A stretch of 6,838 nucleotides of DNA, taken from NCBI GenBank assembly GCA_023457875.1, contig JAEXBC010000028.1:1-6838 (forward strand). The letters are read 5' to 3'. Both the position numbers and the translations under genes were made by a program. The notes under the pieces are model-generated. The model made no database searches, was not told the DNA's origin, and saw only the letters and a list, made by a program, of their open reading frames with translations. This document shows positions 1 to 4,787 of this stretch, one piece after another (positions within the stretch are counted from its first letter, which is position 1; every line of letters begins with the position of its first letter). Source of the stretch: Bacillota bacterium (GTDB lineage: Bacteria; Bacillota; Clostridia; Lachnospirales; Cellulosilyticaceae).

Positions 1-13
1 CTAATGAGTACTG

Positions 14-44
14 CAAATATACGCTAAATATTGTAAATATCAAA
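14..44 (-). promoter_or_regulatory. Leftward Bacteroidetes-type promoter for an operon left of the window
   Basis: On the minus strand, TATATTTG (14-21) forms a -7 element and TTTG (41-44) a -33 element, with 19 bases between them. This matches the Bacteroidetes sigma factor consensus. Transcription would start near base 7 and run off the left edge, so the driven gene is not in the window. It is back to back with the rightward promoter at 74-103. Confidence 0.6.
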
Positions 45-73
45 ACGAATAACATACTTTAACTGTTTATCTA

Positions 74-103
74 TTGCTTATTTGTTTTTAGTATATATAT
101 TTG
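74..103 (+). promoter_or_regulatory. Rightward Bacteroidetes-type promoter of the nucleotide-metabolism operon
   Basis: TTG (74-76), a 19-base spacer and TATATTTG (96-103) fit the Bacteroidetes -33/-7 pattern. The start site would be near 110, giving a leader of about 20 bases before the ATG at 132. The stretch 95-107 (ATATATTTGTGGC) is identical to the promoter at 6142-6154. Confidence 0.75.
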
Positions 104-108
104 TGGCG

Positions 109-120
109 GTATTAATTTAA
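109..120 (+). repeat. Shared 12-bp leader element (copy 1)
   Basis: GTATTAATTTAA lies 5 bases after the -7 element. The same 12 bases sit 5 bases after the leftward -7 element at 6061-6068 (copy at 6044-6055, minus strand). It overlaps the expected transcription start and leader. Confidence 0.5.
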
Positions 121-131
121 AAAATAAAGCT

Positions 132-347
132 ATGAAAGTAGAATTAATTCAAAAAGAAGAGATTAAGTACCCTTGTTTGATGCAGTTTAAAGACGAAGAG
201 GAAACATTTATTGTTTTTTTTATTTCTGAATCAGTGGGATTTGTTGTTGGTGAGTGTAAAAGTTACGGCAATGGGTTTTATGCCAGTTGTTGGAAAATGA
301 GTGATTTCGTACCATACGAAGGTAAGGTAGTTTTAGAGAATGATTAG
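132..347 (+). CDS. Small phage protein of unknown function (71 aa)
   Basis: First gene of a three-gene rightward operon. The ATG at 132 lies about 20 bases after the predicted start site, preceded by an A-rich stretch with TAAAG rather than a strong Shine-Dalgarno site. The protein is mostly short hydrophobic strands: 'FIVFFISESVGFVVGE' at about residues 25-40, then a tryptophan-containing segment and 'F-x-PYEGKVVLEN' at the C-terminus. The pattern of a β-rich core, a W, and a final F-P-x-x-G-x-V-x-L resembles small accessory proteins I recall from many phages, with no known function. It has no signal peptide or clear catalytic motif. It ends with TAG, the only amber stop among the genes here, and the next ATG is 3 bases later in the same frame. 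Confidence 0.75.
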   Translation: MKVELIQKEEIKYPCLMQFKDEEETFIVFFISESVGFVVGECKSYGNGFYASCWKMSDFVPYEGKVVLEND

Positions 348-350
348 TCT

Positions 351-851
351 ATGCCAAACAATAAAATCATAGTAATATTAGGAAAGTGCTGCGCAGGTAA
401 GGACACACTTGCTAGATTCATGGCTGATAATCTAGGATTTAACTTTGTCGTGTCTACAACGTCACGTCCTATGCGTGATGGTGAATCAGAAGGGAATCCA
501 TACCACTTTATTTCAGATGAAGAATTTCAGCGTAAAATAGCAAATGGTGACTTCATAGAATATCGTGAATATAAAAGAGATAATGGAAGTTGGCATTACG
601 GAGTAGAAAAAACGGCTATAGCTGATAATGAATCCTATGTAGCTGTTTTAGATATGGTTGGGTTACGTGAGTTCAAAAGTCAATTTGGCAATAGGGTTTT
701 TAGTATATATCTATTAGTTGATTACGATGAAAGAATGCGTAGGTGTATTGCAAGAGGAGACTTCAATGAAGAGGAATGGAAGCTTCGTATAATATCTGAT
801 GAAATGTTTGACAATGTATCATGTAGTGAATTTGATTATATAAAAATATAA
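351..851 (+). CDS. Guanylate-kinase-like (d)NMP kinase (166 aa)
   Basis: Probably phosphorylates (d)GMP to (d)GDP using ATP in the cytoplasm, supplying nucleotides for phage DNA. The P-loop is GKCCAGKDT (residues 11-19). The GMP-binding block follows: S35, R39, R42, E45 and Y51 in 'STTSRP-x-R-x-GE-x-x-GNPYHF', then E70, 'WHYGV' with Y83, and D101 in 'VLDMVG', each matching a position conserved in guanylate kinases. A lid-like arginine-rich segment (about 127-147) and a final 'FDYIKI' match the family's end, but the usual C-terminal helix after it is missing, so it is shorter than the usual ~200 aa. Aspartate follows the P-loop lysine where the family normally has S or T. It sits 3 bases after the 71-aa gene and 3 bases before the nucleotidase. 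Exact substrate is inferred; other phage dNMP kinases are possible. Confidence 0.85.
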   Translation: MPNNKIIVILGKCCAGKDTLARFMADNLGFNFVVSTTSRPMRDGESEGNPYHFISDEEFQRKIANGDFIEYREYKRDNGSWHYGVEKTAIADNESYVAVLDMVGLREFKSQFGNRVFSIYLLVDYDERMRRCIARGDFNEEEWKLRIISDEMFDNVSCSEFDYIKI

Positions 852-854
852 AAA

Positions 855-1385
855 ATGGAACGTAAATTAACTATTGCGGTAGATTTGGATTCTACATTAA
901 ACAATCTTAATCACGTATGGATTGTGAGGTACAATCAAATGTATAACGACACATTAGATTGTTTTAGTGAGTGGAACGTACTTAATTGCGTGAAACCTGA
1001 ATGCGGAAACAAGATATTTGATATACTTCTGTCTAAAGACTTCTTTTCCAATTTAGGAATGCAATCTGGAGCTGATACCGTAATGGAAAGATTGTGTAAG
1101 GAGCACGATGTTTATATTGTAACCGCATATACGGTAACTACATGTGTTGATAAGGTAAAATGGATTAGAAAGTATTTACCGTTCTTTGATATAAAAAATG
1201 TTGTATTCTGCAATGACAAGAATTTGATTAATGCAGATGTTCTTATTGACGATGCACCACATAATCTAGAATCATTCCCTAATACAACCATATGTTTTGA
1301 CATGCCTCACAACAAAGAAGCTAAAAGCGACTATAGAGCGTTTAGTTGGAGTGATATAAATACGATATTTGATAACATAAAATAA
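855..1385 (+). CDS. HAD-family 5'(3')-deoxyribonucleotidase, NT5C type (176 aa)
   Basis: Predicted to remove phosphate from (deoxy)nucleoside monophosphates through an aspartyl-phosphate intermediate that needs Mg2+. HAD motif I is DLDSTL (D10 nucleophile, D12, T14). Motif II is the threonine T90 in 'VYIVTAYT'. Motif III is probably K122 in 'CNDKNLI', and motif IV is D132-D133 in 'VLIDDAPHN'. The segment 'F-x-x-LG-x-x-x-GA-x-x-x-x-x-x-L' before motif II is also typical of the NT5C (5'(3')-deoxyribonucleotidase) group, and the length fits. It is the last gene of the operon and is followed by a hairpin terminator. Paired with the kinase, it suggests the phage adjusts the host's dNMP pools. The specific base preference cannot be read from the sequence. 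Confidence 0.85.
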   Translation: MERKLTIAVDLDSTLNNLNHVWIVRYNQMYNDTLDCFSEWNVLNCVKPECGNKIFDILLSKDFFSNLGMQSGADTVMERLCKEHDVYIVTAYTVTTCVDKVKWIRKYLPFFDIKNVVFCNDKNLINADVLIDDAPHNLESFPNTTICFDMPHNKEAKSDYRAFSWSDINTIFDNIK

Positions 1386-1465
1386 GAAAGGAGTATCTAT
1401 GTAGAAAAAATCTATGGTAAAAAAGGTGAGTAGAAGCACCTAAATAATACTTATGGAACAAATGT

Positions 1466-1495
1466 AAAAGGCAACCGTTATTTGGCTGCCTTTTT
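1466..1495. terminator. Bidirectional hairpin terminator between convergent operons
   Basis: AAAAGGCA (1466-1473) pairs with TGCCTTTT (1487-1494). After an A/C mismatch, CC (1475-1476) pairs with GG (1484-1485), leaving a 7-base loop. T-runs close the hairpin on both strands, so it can end the operon arriving from the left and the one arriving from the right. The stop codon of the leftward DUF1064-like gene lies in the loop. The 80 bases before it (1386-1465) hold no convincing gene, only a start-stop codon pair and a 9-codon ORF. Confidence 0.7.
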
Positions 1496-1900
1496 ACGTT
1501 TCTTTTCTCTCGGAGGCGGAAAGCTAAATTTAAGCTCTATACCATGAAAGTAATACAATAGCTTCTTCTTTATACGTACCGCCTCGTCAACATTCCATTT
1601 GCTCCCTTTATGTTCTTCTGCTATAAATTCACCGTCTTTATCGTAATAGGTAAAGTCACAAGTGTATTGCATCGGTCTCTCAACCACTTTTACAACCTCT
1701 TTTACATTAGTTTTTAGAGCTTTTCTAACTACTTTAGTTTGTTTGGGTAGTAATTCGTAAGTCACTTGTCTTTTGAGGTCTGTAATAAGCCCATTTTGCT
1801 CCATATCAAGTAATAGCAAATAACGTTCATACTCTGATTTAGAATCAAATACACCATACTCGTTTTCTACTTTTTTCGGTTTGAATCGTCCTGAATACAT
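1478..1900 (-). CDS. DUF1064-like PD-(D/E)xK phage protein (140 aa)
   Basis: Last gene of a four-gene leftward operon, starting 1 base after the stop of the head-protein gene. The sequence fits DUF1064 (PF06356), a phage family with a nuclease-like fold: 'FDSKSEYERYLLLLDMEQNGLITDLKRQ' pattern at about 18-45, then 'Y-x-x-DF-x-YYD-x-DG' (D82) and 'EEHKG' (95-99). The candidate PD-(D/E)xK residues are E23, D82, E96 and K98. The lysine/arginine-rich tail (131-140) could bind DNA. Its role in phages is not established; a DNA-processing nuclease is an inference from the fold. The terminator overlaps its stop codon. Confidence 0.75.
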   Translation of the reverse strand: MYSGRFKPKKVENEYGVFDSKSEYERYLLLLDMEQNGLITDLKRQVTYELLPKQTKVVRKALKTNVKEVVKVVERPMQYTCDFTYYDKDGEFIAEEHKGSKWNVDEAVRIKKKLLYYFHGIELKFSFPPPREKKRKKAAK

Positions 1901-1901
1901 A

Positions 1902-2762
1902 TTATATCATGTTATTAGTTACGGGAATACACAAGCAGACACAACGTCTATGCCATGCCTGAAATAGTTCGCTAATAGGGTGAAATACATAAGCCTGACT
2001 ATCACACAACTGACATGGAAAGCTGCTGTTCCTTATGCTTATCCATCCTGAAATAGTGTTATTTAACAACCAAGCCTCACGTAAGTTACGATTGTAAAAC
2101 CTGAATGCAGTGTCCTGACCTACCAATGTTAATGCAAGTAACGCAGACTGACTAATACCACTTCCGTAAGTTACTCCTTTAGACTTTATATTTGTAGCCT
2201 CAAATTCATTACTTCTAATAGCTTCTTTTATAACCTCTGAATTATATGGCTTATTAGAGTATTTAATCCATTCAGCGGATATTTCATCATTGCTTAAATC
2301 AGATGCAATACCGGCTACTATAAACGCCTCTGCTTCATACATAAAGTTTTCGCAATAGTCCTCAATGCGGTCAATGGTATTTTTACCTTCTATATCCTCA
2401 TTGATAAAAGCATTCATGGCATCTACCTTATCAGAATCGATAGTATTTGAACCAGTAGCTTCATCCGATATAGAATAAATATCAGAAGCTAGTATGGATT
2501 GCAAATACAACTTAATCTTTTCGTTTAAAAGAAAAATTATAGCGACAACATCATCATGCAATTCCTTATCTTTATTTATAGAAATTTGCTTTGGCGGTAT
2601 TCCCGTTTTACGATATACCTTAACCATATCATCTAATGAAGACGTTAGCTGCCTTTTCAGATAAATGGGTACGCCAGCCATAACATCTATCACATCGCTT
2701 AGGTAAGACCTATAATGTGATATGGTATTATCTAATTCTTGTGTGTCTTTAACGGTTATCAT
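1902..2762 (-). CDS. MuF-like minor head / head morphogenesis protein (286 aa)
   Basis: Probably a minor capsid protein that sits near the portal, or a related structural protein. The C-terminal 40 residues carry the diagnostic arrangement: C250-x2-C253, then H271-x2-C274-x-C276 followed by I-P, the putative zinc-binding end of Mu gpF / SPP1 gp7-type domains. A tryptophan-rich lead-in ('REAWLLNNTISGWISIRN', about 228-245) is also seen in that family. The N-terminal 200 residues look mostly helical and have no motif I recognise. No transmembrane segment is visible. Its ATG overlaps the stop of the upstream 79-aa gene as ATGA, suggesting translational coupling. No portal, terminase or major capsid gene lies in the window, which is unusual for this family. 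A toxin or other cargo on the N-terminus cannot be excluded. Confidence 0.65.
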   Translation of the reverse strand: MITVKDTQELDNTISHYRSYLSDVIDVMAGVPIYLKRQLTSSLDDMVKVYRKTGIPPKQISINKDKELHDDVVAIIFLLNEKIKLYLQSILASDIYSISDEATGSNTIDSDKVDAMNAFINEDIEGKNTIDRIEDYCENFMYEAEAFIVAGIASDLSNDEISAEWIKYSNKPYNSEVIKEAIRSNEFEATNIKSKGVTYGSGISQSALLALTLVGQDTAFRFYNRNLREAWLLNNTISGWISIRNSSFPCQLCDSQAYVFHPISELFQAWHRRCVCLCIPVTNNMI

Positions 2763-2998
2763 TTCTTTATAAACCTACCTTTCTTATCACGTTTTGCATT
2801 TTTCTTGCTTAACCTATTATGAAGCTCTTTATTCATTACTTCATAGAGCGATACTTTAGCCTCGCAAGCATTAACCTTACATTCAGCAAGTGCCAAATCT
2901 TTATTTAGATGCACATTCTCGATAGCCAAATGTGTACATTCCTTTACCAAGTGTTCGTAATGGTCATGCCTAACCAAATCAAATCCAAATATTCTCAT
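2759..2998 (-). CDS. Small coiled-coil-like protein of unknown function (79 aa)
   Basis: Start placed at the ATG at 2998, which immediately follows the upstream TGA (TGATATG) and has AGAGG 9 bases before it. An in-frame ATG at 3007 would abut that AGAGG, and longer forms would begin deep inside the upstream gene. The middle (about 15-60) is a charged helix with regularly spaced leucines, valines and alanines, suggesting a coiled coil. The tail is very basic ('KKNAKRDKKGRFIKK'). The 'KRDKKGRFIKK' ending is a type I have seen on small phage proteins, but I do not recognise a family. It is translationally coupled to the MuF-like gene through an ATGA overlap, so it may act with the head protein, for example as a chaperone or scaffold (inference). 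Confidence 0.65.
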   Translation of the reverse strand: MRIFGFDLVRHDHYEHLVKECTHLAIENVHLNKDLALAECKVNACEAKVSLYEVMNKELHNRLSKKNAKRDKKGRFIKK

Positions 2999-2999
2999 A

Positions 3000-3374
3000 T
3001 CATTCATCCTCTTTTTGATTTTGGTAAGCCTCTTTAGCAGCCTGAATATCAGCATCGTCTTCCTCTTTAGTAGGTTCTTTTGAGTTCATTTCTGCAAACC
3101 TTTTGGTTAGGTTCTCATACGATTGGGCAAACTCTTCAAAGAACTCCTTATCAGGCAAACAGTTACATGATAAATACATTAATGTAATCATCATTTCTAA
3201 GTACTTGTGCCGTTTTTCATCGTTTGCCAATTCTCTAATTCTTCCGAATTGACTATTAAAGTCTGCAAACTTAACGTTCCAATTGCCGCTAACCGTTTCA
3301 ATCTTGATACGTTCTACTTGATTTCCTTCACTACTAATTAGGTAGTTACCTACTTGTAATTTCTTTTTGCTCAT
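3000..3374 (-). CDS. Acidic-tailed protein of unknown function (124 aa)
   Basis: First gene of the leftward structural operon. The ATG at 3374 lies about 15 bases after the predicted start site. An earlier in-frame TTG at 3398 falls inside the -7 element, so it cannot be used from this promoter. The protein begins 'MSKKKLQVGNYLI', resembling the 'LRIGNYV' opening found in the phosphoesterase fusion at 4788-5849. A hydrophobic helix follows ('YLEMMITLMYLSCNCL', about 58-73), then 'PDKEFFEEFAQSYENLTKRF' and a strongly acidic, K/E-rich tail (about 95-124). Size, charge and position next to a head protein would suit a small assembly factor, but no family is recognised. It ends 1 base before the next gene's start. 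Confidence 0.7.
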   Translation of the reverse strand: MSKKKLQVGNYLISSEGNQVERIKIETVSGNWNVKFADFNSQFGRIRELANDEKRHKYLEMMITLMYLSCNCLPDKEFFEEFAQSYENLTKRFAEMNSKEPTKEEDDADIQAAKEAYQNQKEDE

Positions 3375-3395
3375 AACTAATAAATTTAATTTTTC

Positions 3396-3427
3396 CAAAG
3401 ATAATCATTTGTATTTGATTGTGCAAA
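3396..3427 (-). promoter_or_regulatory. Leftward Bacteroidetes-type promoter of the structural operon
   Basis: On the minus strand TTTG (3424-3427), 20 bases, then TATCTTTG (3396-3403). Transcription would begin near 3389, 15 bases before the ATG at 3374. It is the mirror image of the promoter at 3428-3459, with the same elements and the same spacing. Confidence 0.75.
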
Positions 3428-3466
3428 TTTGTATCTCATTATATTTATATGTATCTTTGCTGAAAA
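3407..3466 (+). repeat. Three imperfect direct repeats with 20-bp period (iteron- or operator-like)
   Basis: ATTTGTATTT (3407-3416), ATTTGTATCT (3427-3436) and ATATGTATCT (3447-3456) start exactly 20 bases apart. The first two also share the following ATT (12 of 14 bases match over 3407-3420 and 3427-3440). Copy 2 covers part of the -33 region and copy 3 the -7 element of the rightward promoter. This position suits operators for the 60-aa HTH protein or binding sites for the RepA-like protein. In an AT-rich promoter some similarity is expected by chance. Confidence 0.4.
3428..3459 (+). promoter_or_regulatory. Rightward Bacteroidetes-type promoter of the HTH/RepA-like operon
   Basis: TTTG (3428-3431), 20 bases, then TATCTTTG (3452-3459). 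The start site would be near 3466, only about 9 bases before the ATG at 3475. The -33 element directly abuts the leftward -33 element, together making the palindrome CAAATTTG (3424-3431). Confidence 0.75.
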
Positions 3467-3474
3467 CAAAATAT

Positions 3475-3567
3475 ATGGGAAATAGAAATAATAAAGTGAC
3501 TAAAGTATATTATGTTATAGGAACAACAATATATGGTGCTCCTATCTACTGTGTACATTACATCTAA
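3475..3567 (+). CDS. Possible 30-aa peptide, first ORF of the replication-like operon
   Basis: The first ATG after the predicted start site opens a 30-codon frame ending in TAA, 6 bases before the HTH gene. The peptide has a basic N-terminus and a hydrophobic, tyrosine-rich remainder ('VYYVIGTTIYGAPIYCVHYI'), which could form one short membrane-seeking segment. A longer reading of the frame upstream would cross both promoters, so it is unlikely. It could be a true micropeptide, a leader peptide, or a chance frame; no family is recognised. Confidence 0.4.
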   Translation: MGNRNNKVTKVYYVIGTTIYGAPIYCVHYI

Positions 3568-3573
3568 AGCGAT

Positions 3574-3756
3574 ATGGGAAAAGGAGAGATATTAAAAGGA
3601 TTGCGTGCCATAGCTTTAAAGTACGGTATAAGCACATCTACAGCTAGAAAGCTAATGGATGAAGTCCCTTGTTTCAGAATAGGTAAAACATTCTTCTGTT
3701 ACTCGGAAGAGATAGAATTATACCTGAAAAATAAAAATAAAGATGGAAAACAATAA
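3574..3756 (+). CDS. Small HTH protein, excisionase/DUF3853-like (60 aa)
   Basis: Probable DNA-binding protein. 'GLRAIALKYGISTSTARKLMDEVPCFRIGKTFFCYSEEIELYL' follows the layout of small excisionase/MerR-type winged helices: first helix, turn at 'GIS', recognition helix 'TSTARKLMDE', a β-wing 'CFRIGKTFFCY', then a final helix. The spacing and length resemble DUF3853-type proteins from Bacteroides mobile elements, which I recall sitting next to ATPase or replication genes, as here. The last 14 bases overlap the start of the ATPase gene, suggesting coupling. It may regulate its own symmetric promoter region or assist replication; which of these is not shown by the sequence. Confidence 0.7.
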   Translation: MGKGEILKGLRAIALKYGISTSTARKLMDEVPCFRIGKTFFCYSEEIELYLKNKNKDGKQ

Positions 3757-4771
3757 GGTCTTTACGGCACTAGAACTAATTACAAACGAGGTAACAGAAA
3801 TGCCTTGCCTATTTGGTAACATAATACCAAAGGTAGGGCTGTGTGGCGTTGTGGGATGTTCTGAAAGCGGTAAGAGCCTATTTCTAAGACAGCTATGTAT
3901 ATCAGTAGCTACCGAAAATGCGTTTATCGGACTAGAAAATAAATGCACAAGATTTAAGGCATTATTTGTTTCTACAGAGGACGGTGTAGCATCTACTTCA
4001 TTCCTTATGAAAAAACAAAACGAATACTTTCACATACAAGACCATCACGCAGAAAGGATAAGATTCTTGTTCTCTCCAAACAATCCGATAGAATCAATAA
4101 GGCAAGCCTTAGAGGAAGACAAGGTAGACGTTGTAGTAGTAGACAGCTTTTCAGATATACTTGACGGCAAGGACGAAAAGTCTGCAAGTGATATAAGGTT
4201 GCTAATGAAAGAATATCAGAAAATTAGTGAGGAGTACGAATGCCTGATTGTATTCCTGCACCACATTTCTAAGCGTTCTGAGTTTAACGCTCCTAACAAG
4301 AATAGTGTAATAGGTAGCCAAAGTTTTGAGGCTAAGTGTAGGCTTGTATTAGAGCTTCGTGACGACAATGCGGATGCCAGAGTAAGACACTTGTGCATTC
4401 TAAAGGGTAACTATATAGGCAAAGAGGAAAAGCAAGAATCGTATGACTTATACTTGAATGACAGCCTAGTATTTGAACCGTCAAACACAAGAACGCCCTT
4501 AGCAATGCTTTCCATTTCCAAACAGTCAAAAAACAGCAAAAGTCCTAGTAATATACCCGATAAGGTACACAGCGATTTCATAAAATCAATATTTATGAAT
4601 AACTTTAAACCATTAAGCGGAGCGGAAATAAAGCGTGCCGTAATTGAGTACTTTACTGTTGGTGACACGCTATCTAGGCAATACCTAGAATATTATAGGA
4701 CTAAGAAGCTTGTAATAGTTGATAGGGAAGGCGGTAACAGAACTACATTTAAAATGCCCACTACTGATTAA
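3743..4771 (+). CDS. RepA-like AAA_25 / RecA-fold ATPase (342 aa)
   Basis: Probable replication ATPase, either a helicase or a DNA-loading protein. The N-terminal RecA-like core has Walker A GCSESGKS (38-45), a 'FVSTED' strand with acidic E79-D80 where RepA-type proteins place their catalytic acid, and Walker B 'VDVVVVD' (128-134). It also has 'VFLHHISK' (170-177), the histidine motif of RepA/AAA_25 proteins, and 'GSQSFEAKCRLVLEL' (191-205), matching the family's conserved glycine-serine and arginine segment. A 'LKGNY' strand follows (about 220-224). After a flexible serine/lysine-rich linker (about 255-272), residues 275-340 look like a winged helix that could bind DNA. Length fits the family. 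It is coupled to the HTH gene by a 14-base overlap. A recombination or packaging role cannot be excluded. Confidence 0.8.
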   Translation: MENNKVFTALELITNEVTEMPCLFGNIIPKVGLCGVVGCSESGKSLFLRQLCISVATENAFIGLENKCTRFKALFVSTEDGVASTSFLMKKQNEYFHIQDHHAERIRFLFSPNNPIESIRQALEEDKVDVVVVDSFSDILDGKDEKSASDIRLLMKEYQKISEEYECLIVFLHHISKRSEFNAPNKNSVIGSQSFEAKCRLVLELRDDNADARVRHLCILKGNYIGKEEKQESYDLYLNDSLVFEPSNTRTPLAMLSISKQSKNSKSPSNIPDKVHSDFIKSIFMNNFKPLSGAEIKRAVIEYFTVGDTLSRQYLEYYRTKKLVIVDREGGNRTTFKMPTTD

Positions 4772-4784
4772 TTTAATGGGCATT
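4753..4784. terminator. Hairpin between convergent RepA-like and phosphoesterase genes
   Basis: AATGCCCA (4753-4760) and TGGGCATT (4777-4784) form a perfect 8-bp stem with a 16-base loop that contains the ATPase stop codon. The two genes end 16 bases apart on opposite strands. The following T-run is short and broken (GTTTC), so terminator strength is uncertain, but the position suits a shared bidirectional terminator. Confidence 0.5.
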
Positions 4785-4787
4785 GTT

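Noticed and set aside
1..131. Attachment site or CRISPR-like array in the left intergenic region
   Set aside because: The repeated blocks are explained by promoter elements; there are no regularly spaced long repeats or integrase gene.
1112..1303. 63-aa open frame on the minus strand inside the nucleotidase gene
   Set aside because: It lies wholly within a gene with clear HAD motifs, has no promoter, and has no recognisable protein features.
3367..3474. Upstream extension of the 30-aa peptide frame
   Set aside because: It would run through both divergent promoters, ahead of the predicted transcription start.
3718..3948. Minus-strand open frame across the HTH/ATPase junction
   Set aside because: It is the antisense shadow of two well-supported genes, including the Walker A region, with no promoter of its own.
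4005..4668. Several minus-strand open frames inside the RepA-like gene
   Set aside because: They overlap a gene with conserved ATPase motifs and are mutually overlapping, low-complexity translations.
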